Of a DNA stretch of 64,000 nt, positions 1-10,331 are shown in pieces (position 1 is the first letter of the stretch; each line of letters opens with the position of its first letter). The DNA is taken from assembly GCF_001931485.1 (NCBI RefSeq), contig NZ_MSDV01000040.1, positions 1 through 64,000 of the forward strand, read 5' to 3'. A program made the position numbers and the translations under genes. This stretch comes from Burkholderia sp. SRS-W-2-2016 (GTDB lineage Bacteria > Pseudomonadota > Gammaproteobacteria > Burkholderiales > Burkholderiaceae). The notes beneath the pieces were generated by a model. It saw nothing but the letters and a program-made list of their open reading frames with translations. It was not told the origin of the DNA and made no database searches.

Positions 1-73
1 AGCGGGAGACGAGGCTCGAACTCGCGACCTCAACCTTGGCAAGGTTGCGCTCTACCAACTGAGCTACTCCCGC
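1..73 (-). tRNA. tRNA-Gly (GCC)
   Basis: Read on the minus strand this is a full cloverleaf: a 7-bp acceptor stem (GCGGGAG / CTCCCGC), the D-arm AGCTCAGTTGGTAGAG, the anticodon loop TTGCCAA and the T-loop GTTCGAGC. The anticodon is GCC, hence glycine. The discriminator base is T at the window edge, so a 3' CCA, if encoded, lies just outside the window. It sits immediately downstream of a good sigma-70 promoter and downstream of pgsA on the same strand, probably as the first gene of a tRNA operon continuing out of the window. Confidence 0.97.
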
Positions 74-145
74 ATTGCACTGCATTTACTGCTACTTCTT
101 TACTGCGTCTCCGGTGTTTCGCGTTGCGTGCATCGGAGAAACGAG

Positions 146-174
146 ATTATGGAGAACCGACTGAAACGTGTCAA
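146..174 (-). promoter_or_regulatory. Sigma-70 promoter for tRNA-Gly
   Basis: On the minus strand there is a perfect -35 TTGACA (174-169), then exactly 17 bp, then CATAAT (151-146) as -10. Transcription would start near 139, about 65 nt before the tRNA-Gly gene. Such a strong promoter fits a stable-RNA operon and makes the tRNA independent of the pgsA transcript. Confidence 0.75.
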
Positions 175-282
175 CCCCCTTTGTACAACTCTTTTAAAGA
201 AATTATTTCCCTCATCGTTGCACGAGGTTCGAGCACACTTTTGCTCCCCCTCGCCGCTATGTTCACGACGACGTTTCCGACC

Positions 283-876
283 TCAGGCGATGCCACCGCG
301 CTCGCGAATCTGCGGCCATGCGAGCTTCATGTAGTAGAGCATCGACCAGATCGTCAGGAACGCGGCGAGATAGATCAGCCACAGGCCCCACACGCGCGTA
401 TCGACCGCGATGCCCGCGCCGAGCCGCAGCGGACCGTAGAACAGCAGCATCGGAATCGCGATCATCTGGCACGCGGTCTTGAACTTGCCGAGCGAGTTGA
501 CCGCAACGCTCTTCGACGCGCCGATCTGCGCCATCCATTCGCGCAGCGCCGAGATCGCGATTTCGCGTCCGACGATCACCAGCGCAATCGCCGAATCGAT
601 CCGCGACAGTTGCACGAGCACGAGCAGCGCGGCCGTCACCATCAGCTTGTCGGCGACCGGATCGAGAAACGCGCCGAACGCGGAAGTCTGATTCCATTTG
701 CGGGCGAGAAAGCCGTCGAACCAGTCGGTGAGCGCGGCCAGTATGAAGATCGTCGCGGCCGCGAGGTTGCGGTGCGCGGGGCTCATCATCATGTCGGGCA
801 GATAGAACACACCGACGACCAGCGGAATCAGCACGATTCGCAGCCAGGTCAGGAAGATCGGGAAATTAAACGGCAT
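283..876 (-). CDS. pgsA: CDP-diacylglycerol--glycerol-3-phosphate 3-phosphatidyltransferase
   Basis: Makes phosphatidylglycerol phosphate from CDP-diacylglycerol and glycerol-3-phosphate, the committed step to phosphatidylglycerol and cardiolipin, in the inner membrane. The 197-residue product has the CDP-alcohol phosphotransferase signature (DWFDGFLAR, then GAFLDPVADK) at about residues 55-80 and several hydrophobic segments. The chosen ATG starts MPFNFPIFLTWLR, the usual PgsA N-terminus; an upstream extension of 21 residues in frame looks unrelated. It lies downstream of uvrC on the same strand with a 212-bp gap, the usual uvrC-pgsA-tRNA order in beta-proteobacteria. Confidence 0.93.
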   Translation of the reverse strand: MPFNFPIFLTWLRIVLIPLVVGVFYLPDMMMSPAHRNLAAATIFILAALTDWFDGFLARKWNQTSAFGAFLDPVADKLMVTAALLVLVQLSRIDSAIALVIVGREIAISALREWMAQIGASKSVAVNSLGKFKTACQMIAIPMLLFYGPLRLGAGIAVDTRVWGLWLIYLAAFLTIWSMLYYMKLAWPQIRERGGIA

Positions 877-1088
877 GTGGGCAGGCGCAGCGTCGGACGA
901 GTGAGTTGCAATTGTGCCGTGTCGCCGTGCCTGCCACAAGCAAGCCGGCGCGGCTGTGCACGCGGCCGGCTCGGGCCCGGCGCTTGCCGCGCGCGGCGGC
1001 GGTCGGGCGGCGATGGATGCGCCGGCCCGCTCACGCGCCGCCGGACCAAGCCGCGCGCGGCGCGCGGCGACTCACCGCGAAGCGAAGC

Positions 1089-3338
<2,250 letters not shown>

Positions 3339-3621
3339 GCGGGGTCGTTTGGGTGGGACGGTGTCGCGCTCGATGTGGCTCGGTGTCGCTTAATTTCGTC
3401 GTTGTCTCGTCCGTTGTCTCGTAGAGGCGCCGGGCGTGGCATCACGGTCGCGCATCGGGCAACGCACCCGGCGGGCCGCTCGTCGTGCCAGAGTCGTGCT
3501 CGAAGCGCTCGGAATGGTCGCGCGCGATCGCGAGCGAGGCTTTAGAATCGCCAGTTTAGATCATTCCGCGTGGCTTCGAACCCGCTTCGCGTCGCCGGAG
3601 CCGGCCGCTGCCCGAACCGCC

Positions 3622-4833
3622 ATGTCCGCCGTCCCGCCCGCTTCCGGAACCTCCGCCGCGCCCACCAGCCCGGCCGCTCTCACCACCCCGATCGCCTGCG
3701 ATATCTTCTGCGCGGTCATCGACAATTTCGGCGACATCGGCGTGTGCTGGCGTCTGGCGCGCCAGCTCGCCGGCGAGCACGGCTGGCAGGTGCGGGTGTT
3801 CGTCGACGATCTGCATGCGTTCAGGAAGCTGTGCCCGTCGCTCGACACCACTCGCGCGCGTCAGACGCTCGACGGCATCGTCATCGAACACTGGCACGAA
3901 CCGGCGCACGCCGGCGACACGCTCGAAGTCGCCGACGTCGTGATCGAAGCATTCGCGTGCGAGCTGCCGCCGGTCTACATCGCCGCGATGGCCGAACGCC
4001 CGCGCGCGCCGCTGTGGCTGAACCTGGAGTATCTGAGCGCCGAGGACTGGATCGCCGACTTCCATCTGCGGCCGTCGCCGCATCCGCGCTATCCGCTCAG
4101 CAAGACGTTCTTTTTCCCGGGCCTCGGCCCCGGCACCGGCGGCGTGCTGAAAGAACGGCATCTCGACGCGGCGCGCGCCGCGTTCGAAGCGTCGGCCGAG
4201 GCCCGTTCCCAATGGTGGCGCGCGAGCACCGGCCACCCGCCGCCGCCCGCCGACGCCACGGTCATCTCGCTGTTCGCATACGAGAATCCGGCCGTCGACA
4301 GCCTGCTCGAACAATGGCGCGACAGCGCGAACCCGATCGTGCTGCTGGTCCCCGAAGGCCGCATTTCCGGCGCACTCGCGCGCTTTTTCGGGCTGCCGTC
4401 GTTCGCGGCGGGCAGCCACGCGACGCGCGGCAACCTGACCGCGCACGCACTCGCGTTCACCGAACAGCCCGGCTACGACGCGCTGCTGTGGGCCAGCGAC
4501 GTCAATTTCGTGCGCGGCGAAGATTCGTTCGTGCGCGCGCAATGGGCCGCGAAACCGTTCGTCTGGCACATCTATCCGCAGGCGGACGATGCCCATCTGC
4601 CGAAACTCGACGCCGCCCTCGCCCACTACACCCGCACGCTGCCGGCCGCCGCGCGCGGCGCGCTCGAGCGCTTCTGGCACGCGTGGAACGGCAATGGTCA
4701 ACCGGACTGGGCGCAATTCCAGCGCCATTACCCGGCACTGAAGCAGCGCGCCGCCGGTTGGGCGGCCGAACTCGCGCAAGTCGGCGATCTCGCCGGAAAT
4801 CTGACCTTGTTCGCAAAAACTCAGTTAAAATAA
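3622..4833 (+). CDS. earP: EF-P arginine 32 rhamnosyltransferase
   Basis: Glycosyltransferase that transfers rhamnose from dTDP-rhamnose to Arg32 of elongation factor P, needed for EF-P to rescue ribosomes at polyproline. The 403-residue product has the conserved N-terminal DNFGDIGVCWRLARQL and the C-terminal nucleotide-sugar motif RGEDSFVRAQWAAKPFVW, which carries the acidic residue known to be important in this family. The start was set at the ATG giving MSAVPPASG; the open frame extends 62 residues upstream with no family resemblance. Its substrate gene efp follows 416 bp downstream, and that efp does carry Arg32, so enzyme and target agree. Confidence 0.94.
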   Translation: MSAVPPASGTSAAPTSPAALTTPIACDIFCAVIDNFGDIGVCWRLARQLAGEHGWQVRVFVDDLHAFRKLCPSLDTTRARQTLDGIVIEHWHEPAHAGDTLEVADVVIEAFACELPPVYIAAMAERPRAPLWLNLEYLSAEDWIADFHLRPSPHPRYPLSKTFFFPGLGPGTGGVLKERHLDAARAAFEASAEARSQWWRASTGHPPPPADATVISLFAYENPAVDSLLEQWRDSANPIVLLVPEGRISGALARFFGLPSFAAGSHATRGNLTAHALAFTEQPGYDALLWASDVNFVRGEDSFVRAQWAAKPFVWHIYPQADDAHLPKLDAALAHYTRTLPAAARGALERFWHAWNGNGQPDWAQFQRHYPALKQRAAGWAAELAQVGDLAGNLTLFAKTQLK

Positions 4834-5249
4834 GCGGTTATCCAACGGCCGACGACGCAAGCGCGGCCCGATTTCCGCAGCACCCTCATGGTCAGCCACG
4901 CTGGCCAGTCCCCCAGTGGAAAGACGTATGCGTGCCCCAACCTTCGGGCCGGCACGCGAATGTCAAAAAAGGGACGTAGGGTGATGGCTTCACGGATCGG
5001 CGCCACTCGTGTACACGCCCGCACAGGGTAAAAATCAGGTAACGGACAGGTGGACTGGCCGGGCACCGGCGGGCTGCAAAAGGCGGCCCCCACCCGGATT
5101 TCCGCCGCGAGCCGGCCCCGTTTCACGCATCCCAGCCAGCATCGCCGTTTCGTCACGGCGCGCGGCAGGCGGTGAGCGAAACGCCGAAGCCGCTTGCGCC
5201 GTATGCCGTTGAGCAACAGTTAGCTATTTATCTCGTACAGGACAGTTTT
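4834..5249 (+). other. earP-efp intergenic region / efp leader
   Basis: No credible gene is seen in these 416 bp. A hairpin with arms GCGTGCC (4930-4936) and GGCACGC (4951-4957) lies 90 bp after earP, without a T-tract, so it is either a weak stop for earP or structure in an efp leader. The ribosome binding site of efp is probably AGGA at 5239-5242. I could not place a convincing promoter, though efp is expected to have its own. Confidence 0.4.
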
Positions 5250-5807
5250 ATGAAGACCGCACAGGAACTCCGCACCGGCAACGTCGTGATGATCGGCGCT
5301 GACGCCATGGTCGTGCAGAAGGCCGAATACAACAAGTCGGGCCGCAACTCCGCCGTCGTCAAGATGAAGTTCAAGAACCTGCTGACCGGCGCAGGCATGG
5401 AAACCGTGTACAAGGCAGACGACAAGTTCGACGTCGTCGTGCTCGAGCGCAAGGAAGTGACCTACTCGTACTTCGCCGACCCGATGTACGTGTTCATGGA
5501 CGCCGACTACAACCAGTACGAAGTCGAAGCCGAAATGATGGGCGACGCACTGCACTACCTCGAAGACGGCATGGCTTGCGAAGTCGTGTTCTACAACGAG
5601 AAGGCGATCTCGGTCGAACTGCCGACCACGCTGGTCCGCGAAATCATCTATACGGAACCGGCTGTCAAGGGCGATACGTCGTCGGGCAAGGTGCTGAAGA
5701 ACGCCAAGCTGAACACCGGCTTCGAACTGCAGGTGCCGCTGTTCTGCAACATCGGCGACAAGATCGAAATCGATACCCGTACGCACGAGTACCGCAGCCG
5801 CGCGTAA
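5250..5807 (+). CDS. efp: Translation elongation factor P (Arg32 type)
   Basis: Binds stalled ribosomes between the P and E sites and speeds peptide bond formation at consecutive prolines. The 185-residue product has the three-barrel EF-P layout. The domain I loop reads NKSGRNSA with arginine at position 32, the residue modified by EarP; lysine-type EF-Ps are modified by EpmA instead. The ATG was chosen because MKTAQELRTGNV is the family N-terminus; upstream codons in the open frame do not fit. It is followed by a strong terminator and so is probably a single-gene transcript or the last gene after earP. Confidence 0.97.
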   Translation: MKTAQELRTGNVVMIGADAMVVQKAEYNKSGRNSAVVKMKFKNLLTGAGMETVYKADDKFDVVVLERKEVTYSYFADPMYVFMDADYNQYEVEAEMMGDALHYLEDGMACEVVFYNEKAISVELPTTLVREIIYTEPAVKGDTSSGKVLKNAKLNTGFELQVPLFCNIGDKIEIDTRTHEYRSRA

Positions 5808-5865
5808 GCGCCTGCGCGCAACAGCGCAACACCCCGCCAGCGCCGGTACTCCGCCGGCCTGCATA

Positions 5866-5897
5866 AAAAAAGCGCCCAATTTTGGGCGCTTTTTCTT
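5866..5897 (+). terminator. Intrinsic terminator after efp
   Basis: Perfect stem AAAAAGCGCCCA / TGGGCGCTTTTT with a short ATTT loop, ending in TTTTTCTTTT. Lies 59 bp after the efp stop codon. Confidence 0.9.
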
Positions 5898-6020
5898 TTC
5901 TGTCTCTGTCGGTGTGGTTCAGGAAAACTTTACCGGCGACTGTCTCAAAATTACTATCGTCGAGCGGTGGATTTCGCACTTCGCGATGAGCAAGTCGTTG
6001 ATCCACATCAACAAATGTTT

Positions 6021-6037
6021 TTGGCACGGTCTCTGCT
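6021..6037 (+). promoter_or_regulatory. Candidate sigma-54 promoter ahead of the CsbD-like gene
   Basis: TTGGCACGGTCTCTGCT matches the sigma-54 consensus TGGCACG-N4-TTGC closely: GG at 6023-6024 and GC at 6035-6036 are exactly 12 bp apart, as the -24/-12 elements require. One position (C for T in the -12 box) deviates. Transcription would begin near 6048, about 38 nt before the GTG start at 6086. Confidence 0.72.
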
Positions 6038-6085
6038 TGCCTCAGAAGAAGCTAGCACCGTTTATTTCCAAATTCGGGAGGCACC

Positions 6086-6292
6086 GTGAACCACGACATC
6101 GCAGAAGGCAAGTGGAAACAGATGGTCGGTAAAGCGAAGGCCGCATGGGGCGAACTGACCGACGACGAACTGACCAAGGCCGAAGGCCGCGCCGACCGGC
6201 TCGCCGGTCTGATTCAGGAGCGTTATGGCAAGACCCGTGAGCAGGCCGAGTTGGAAGTGCGGCGGTTTTTCGATAGCAACCGGGATTTCTGA
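6086..6292 (+). CDS. CsbD-like stress response protein
   Basis: Small hydrophilic protein of 68 residues. The N-terminal NHDIAEGKWKQMVGKAKAAWGEL followed by DDELTKAEGRADRLAGLIQERYG is the CsbD/YjbJ family pattern. Family members are abundant in stationary phase or under stress; their molecular role is not established. The start is GTG, with GGGAGG just upstream as ribosome binding site. A candidate sigma-54 promoter precedes it, which is unusual for this family (the Bacillus member is sigma-B dependent). The next gene on the same strand encodes an NtrC-like regulator. Confidence 0.85.
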   Translation: MNHDIAEGKWKQMVGKAKAAWGELTDDELTKAEGRADRLAGLIQERYGKTREQAELEVRRFFDSNRDF

Positions 6293-6477
6293 CAGAGCCG
6301 GTGCAGGAACTACAGGCATCGTCGCCGCGACCGCCACGGGCGCGGCCGGACGGTGGCCTGTCGCTCCGCCGTTCCGGGCCCGCTGTACTGCCCTGTCGTC
6401 GAGCCCCAGAGCCTGCGCCGCGCCGCTGACCGAGCGGCGCACCGGGTATTTCATTCATTCATAAAATTGCGCTCGCC

Positions 6478-7860
6478 ATGCCACACGCACTGATTGTTGA
6501 AGACGATCCCAATAGCCTGTCCGGCCTGTCCGCGATACTGGCGGCCGACGGCTTTTCCGTCGATACCGCGACCACGCTCGCCGAAGCCCGCACGGCGCTG
6601 ACCCGCTTCATTCCGGACGTCGTGCTGGTCGACTTGAACCTGCCGGACGGCAGCGGCCTCGATCTGCTGCAGCATCTGCCCGCCCATCCGCCAGGCGGCG
6701 CATTGCCGGTGATCGTGATGACCGGCAACGCGACGGTCGAGAGCGCGATCGAGGGCTTGCGGCACGGCATCTGGGACTATCTGCTGAAGCCGGTCAATAT
6801 TCCGCGCCTGCGCAGCCTGCTCGCTCGGATCCCGCGCCCGTACGAACTGACCGAGGAAGTGCAGACGCTGCGCGCGTCGCTGCGTCAGTTGGGCCGCTTC
6901 GGCTCGATGCTCGGCCGCAGCAGCACGATCCAGCACGTGTACGACACGATCGAGCATCTCGCGCCGACCGAGGCCGCCGTGCTGATCTGGGGCGACGCCG
7001 GCACCGGCAAGCAGGTCGCCGCGCGCACCCTCCACGAGATGAGCCGTCGCCGCAAGGGTCCGTTCGTCACGTTCGATTGCCGCAGCGCGGCCGTCGCCGC
7101 ACTGAACCGCTCGCTCGACAGCGTGATGTTCGGCCACGAACGCGGCGCGTTCGGCGGCGCCGAGCAGCGCGAGCCGGGGCTGTTCGAACAGGCGAGCGGC
7201 GGCACGCTGTTCATCAACGAGATCTGTGAGCTGCCGCGCGCGCAGCAGGAAGCGCTGCTGCGTGCGCTCGATTCGCAGACCTTCATGCGGGTCGGCGGCA
7301 CCAACCAGGTCGTCACCGACTTCCGGCTGGTCGCATCGACCCGCAAATCGCCGCGGGCAGCGGTCGAGGACGGCAGTCTGCATCGCGATCTCGCGACGCG
7401 CCTCGAAGCCGCCGCGGTAACGCTGCCGCCGCTGCGCGAGCGCGGCGAGGATCCGGTGCTGATCGCTCAGGCGGTCGTCGATGAAATGAATCAGGAAGCG
7501 AGCGCGCGCGGCACCGCCGAGGCCGCGAAACAGGCGGGGCCGAACTTCCTGCGCGAATGTCTCGCGTACGACTGGCCGGGCAACGTGCGCGAATTGCAGG
7601 AGCGGGTGCGGCGCGCGTATCTCGCCTCGGGCGACGTGATCGAATCGTTGCGGGCCGACGAAGCGGGCACCGCGAACGGCCGCGATCTGAACGGCAGCCG
7701 CGTGCAGGTGACGGTCGGCACGCCGCTCGCGGACGTCGAGGAAATGCTGATTCGCGCGACGCTCGATGCGGTCGGCGGCACGCGGCATCGCGCGGCATCG
7801 TTGCTGGGGATCAGTCCGAAGACGCTGTACAACAAGCTGCAGCGGATGCGCTTGAACTGA
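6478..7860 (+). CDS. NtrC-type response regulator with degenerate AAA+ motifs
   Basis: 460 residues in three parts. Receiver domain 1-120 has the acidic pair D9-D10, phosphoacceptor D52 and a conserved LLKP. The AAA+ sigma-54 activator-type domain spans about 145-370. A Fis-type helix-turn-helix lies at the end (RHRAASLLGISPKTLYNKL). Key motifs deviate: Walker A is GDAGTGKQ (172-179; Q for the usual E), the GAFTGA loop is GAFGGA (223-228; T to G), and Walker B is FINEI with N247 in place of the usual Asp. In this family GAFTGA contacts sigma-54 and the Walker B Asp supports ATP hydrolysis, so classical open-complex activation is doubtful. It may work as a non-catalytic DNA-binding regulator. 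No Shine-Dalgarno sequence is evident before the ATG. No partner kinase is adjacent. Confidence 0.88.
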   Translation: MPHALIVEDDPNSLSGLSAILAADGFSVDTATTLAEARTALTRFIPDVVLVDLNLPDGSGLDLLQHLPAHPPGGALPVIVMTGNATVESAIEGLRHGIWDYLLKPVNIPRLRSLLARIPRPYELTEEVQTLRASLRQLGRFGSMLGRSSTIQHVYDTIEHLAPTEAAVLIWGDAGTGKQVAARTLHEMSRRRKGPFVTFDCRSAAVAALNRSLDSVMFGHERGAFGGAEQREPGLFEQASGGTLFINEICELPRAQQEALLRALDSQTFMRVGGTNQVVTDFRLVASTRKSPRAAVEDGSLHRDLATRLEAAAVTLPPLRERGEDPVLIAQAVVDEMNQEASARGTAEAAKQAGPNFLRECLAYDWPGNVRELQERVRRAYLASGDVIESLRADEAGTANGRDLNGSRVQVTVGTPLADVEEMLIRATLDAVGGTRHRAASLLGISPKTLYNKLQRMRLN

Positions 7861-7921
7861 GTCCGCACCGCGCTGCCTGCTGCGTGGGCAGCGGGCAAAC
7901 TGCCTGCCGCGGATGACGATG

Positions 7922-7962
7922 AAAAATGGCGCCTTGAATCACTTCAAGGCGCCATTTTCTTT
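7922..7962. terminator. Bidirectional terminator between the response regulator and nagZ
   Basis: Arms AAAAATGGCGCCTTGAA and TTCAAGGCGCCATTTT with a TCAC loop. T-rich on both strands, so it can stop both convergent transcripts. Confidence 0.88.
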
Positions 7963-7977
7963 CTCAGTAGCCGCTCT

Positions 7978-9006
7978 TCAACCCAACGCACCGCGCAGCA
8001 GCGCCTGCGCCTGCACGTAGCGCGGCTCGGTCATCAGCTTGTCCCACGTGAGCGCTTCGCCGCGCGGCCGCATGCGCTCCAGACGCTGTCGCGATTCCTC
8101 CGACGGCGTAAAGCGCAACGCGTCGAGCACCTTCTCCGCTTCGTGCGGCTGGTTGCAGATCACCACCATGTCGCAGCCGGCCTCCAACGCGGCGGTTGCG
8201 CCTTCGGTCAGCGTGCCGCCCTGGCGCGCGGCTTCCATCGACATATCGTCGGTGAAGATCGGGCCGTCGAAGCCGAGCCTGCCGCGCAGGATGTCCTGCA
8301 GCCAGACGCGCGAAAAGCCGGCCGGTTTCGTGTCGACCTGCGGATAAACGACGTGCGCCGGCAGCACCGCGCCGAGCGACAGACCGAGCCAGTCGTACGG
8401 CGCGGCGTCGTTGCCGAGAATCTCGTCGAGCGGGCGTTCATCGACCGGCATCGCGACGTGCGAGTCCGCCTGCGCGAAGCCGTGCCCCGGAAAGTGCTTG
8501 CCGCAGTTGCTCATGCCGGCGAGCGCGAGGCCGTGGTTCAGGCTCTTCGCGAGCAACGCGACCACGCGCGGATCGCGATGGAACGAGCGATCGCCGATCA
8601 CCTGCGAATGCCCGTAATCGAGATCGAGCACCGGTGTGAAACTCATGTCGATACCGCACGCGCGCAGCTCCGCGGCGAGGATATAACCGACCGCCGTCGC
8701 GACCTTGGTCGCGAGCAGTACGTCGCGATCCCACAGCGCGCCGAGCTTGCCCATCGACGGCAGCACCGTGAAGCCGTCGGTGCGAAAGCGCTGCACGCGG
8801 CCGCCCTCGTGATCGACGGCGATCAGCAGATCCGGTCGGATCGCGCGGATCGCCCCGGTCAGCGCGATCAGCTGCGCGCGGCTCTCGTAGTGGCGCGCAA
8901 ACAGGATCACGCCACCGGTCATCGGGTGAGCGAGGCGTCGTTTGTCGTCGCGATCGAGCGTTTTGCCGACCACGTCGAACATCACCGGTCCGGTTCTGGT
9001 TTTCAT
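7978..9006 (-). CDS. nagZ: Beta-N-acetylhexosaminidase (cytoplasmic muropeptide recycling)
   Basis: Glycoside hydrolase family 3 enzyme that removes N-acetylglucosamine from anhydro-muropeptides during peptidoglycan recycling; its products influence AmpR-type beta-lactamase induction where present. The 342-residue product carries AVDHEGGRVQRFR, the KHFPGHG motif and FTDDMSME with the catalytic Asp. No signal peptide is seen, consistent with a cytoplasmic site. Start placed at the ATG giving MKTRTGPVMFDV; the upstream TTG adds ten residues without support. Last gene of the rnc-era-recO-pdxJ-acpS-nagZ run. Confidence 0.94.
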   Translation of the reverse strand: MKTRTGPVMFDVVGKTLDRDDKRRLAHPMTGGVILFARHYESRAQLIALTGAIRAIRPDLLIAVDHEGGRVQRFRTDGFTVLPSMGKLGALWDRDVLLATKVATAVGYILAAELRACGIDMSFTPVLDLDYGHSQVIGDRSFHRDPRVVALLAKSLNHGLALAGMSNCGKHFPGHGFAQADSHVAMPVDERPLDEILGNDAAPYDWLGLSLGAVLPAHVVYPQVDTKPAGFSRVWLQDILRGRLGFDGPIFTDDMSMEAARQGGTLTEGATAALEAGCDMVVICNQPHEAEKVLDALRFTPSEESRQRLERMRPRGEALTWDKLMTEPRYVQAQALLRGALG

Positions 9007-9072
9007 CGAATTCCGCTGCAAGGGAGTGTGAAGCAAGGACGAACCCGCGCCGCCAACGGCGGGTTCAATGTT

Positions 9073-9540
9073 TTATTCAGTCGCGGATTGTGCGGACGAA
9101 GTATGCCGGGTAGTCGCCTGCGTCCCCGGCCCGGAGTCAGACGCCACGCCGGTCTCCGCGATCACGAACGACACCGCGTAATCGCGCTCGTCGCTGATCG
9201 TCACACGCGCGGTGATGCCGCGCGCGTCGAGCCAGTCGGCCAGTTCGCCCGATGCGACCACCATCGGCTCGCCGCTCGGTTTGTTCAGCGTTTGCAGCGC
9301 GCGCCACGTCATCGGCCAATGCATGCCGAGACCGATCGCCTTCGAGAACGCTTCCTTCGCGGAGAAACGCGTGGCCAGAAACGCGAGGCCGCGCGCCGCC
9401 GAACGCGCATGGCGCGCGTGGTAGACCCGCAACTCGTCGGGGCCGAGCACCTTTTCCGCGAAGCGGCCGTTGGTGCGGGTCATCACCGCGGCCACTCGGC
9501 TGACCTGCACGATGTCGGTACCGATGCCGTAGATCGCCAT
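9073..9540 (-). CDS. acpS: Holo-[acyl-carrier-protein] synthase
   Basis: Transfers 4'-phosphopantetheine from CoA to the serine of ACP. The 155-residue product has the N-terminal IYGIGTDIV with the metal-binding Asp and ATRFSAKEAFSKAIG with the catalytic Glu/Lys. It is longer than the typical 125 residues because of a Ser/Thr-rich tail after residue about 130. It follows pdxJ by 26 bp on the same strand, so co-transcription is likely. Its substrate gene acpP is in the same window at 22.9-23.2 kb. Confidence 0.94.
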   Translation of the reverse strand: MAIYGIGTDIVQVSRVAAVMTRTNGRFAEKVLGPDELRVYHARHARSAARGLAFLATRFSAKEAFSKAIGLGMHWPMTWRALQTLNKPSGEPMVVASGELADWLDARGITARVTISDERDYAVSFVIAETGVASDSGPGTQATTRHTSSAQSATE

Positions 9541-9566
9541 GCCTGCGCCCTCGCGTTACGGCTGGA

Positions 9567-10331
9567 TCAGCCGCGCGCGCCGAGACGCGCGGCGACCATG
9601 ATCGCCTTCATCTCGCGCACCGCGTTGTCCCAGCCCGCGAAGATCGCGTGCGCGACGATCGCGTGACCGATGTTCAGTTCGACGATGCCGTCGATCGCTG
9701 CGATCTGCTGCACATTCGTGTAGTGCAGACCATGGCCCGCGTTGACCTTCAGGCCGAGCGTCGCGCCGAATTCGACCGCGCGCACGATGCGCTCGTATTC
9801 GCGCTGCTGCTCGGCCGGATCGTGCGCTTCCGCGTAGCGACCGGTGTGCAGCTCGACCACCGGCGCGCCCGCTTCGTGCGCGGCGCGAATCTGCGTTTCG
9901 TCCGGGTCGATGAACAGCGACACGCGCGAGTTCGCATCGGCGAGCTGGCGGCACGCGGCCCGCACCGCTTCGAACTGGCCGGCGACATCCAGCCCGCCTT
10001 CGGTCGTCAGTTCCGCACGCTTTTCCGGCACGAGGCAGACGTCGTGCGGCTGCACTTCGCAGGCGATATCGAGCATTTCCTGGGTCACCGCGCATTCGAG
10101 ATTCATGCGCGTTTTCAGCAGCGGACGCAGCTTGCGCACATCGGCATCGACGATATGGCGGCGGTCTTCGCGCAGGTGCAACGTGATCGCGTCGGCGCCG
10201 GCCTCTTCGGCCATCAGCGCGGCGCGGATCGGATCGGGATAGGCGGTGCCGCGCGCATTGCGCAGCGTGGCGACGTGATCGATGTTGACGCCGAGGTCGA
10301 TCACGGTCGGCGAGGTAAGAAAGAAGCTCAT
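9567..10331 (-). CDS. pdxJ: Pyridoxine 5'-phosphate synthase
   Basis: Condenses 1-deoxyxylulose-5-phosphate with 3-amino-2-oxopropyl phosphate, the ring-closing step of the DXP-dependent vitamin B6 pathway. The 254-residue product starts with the conserved LGVNIDHVATLRNARGT and keeps the TIM-barrel motifs (NAGHGLHYTN, LNIGHAIVAHAIF). The ATG overlaps the recO stop codon in an ATGA, indicating translational coupling; the longer open frame upstream is recO read out of phase. Confidence 0.96.
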   Translation of the reverse strand: MSFFLTSPTVIDLGVNIDHVATLRNARGTAYPDPIRAALMAEEAGADAITLHLREDRRHIVDADVRKLRPLLKTRMNLECAVTQEMLDIACEVQPHDVCLVPEKRAELTTEGGLDVAGQFEAVRAACRQLADANSRVSLFIDPDETQIRAAHEAGAPVVELHTGRYAEAHDPAEQQREYERIVRAVEFGATLGLKVNAGHGLHYTNVQQIAAIDGIVELNIGHAIVAHAIFAGWDNAVREMKAIMVAARLGARG

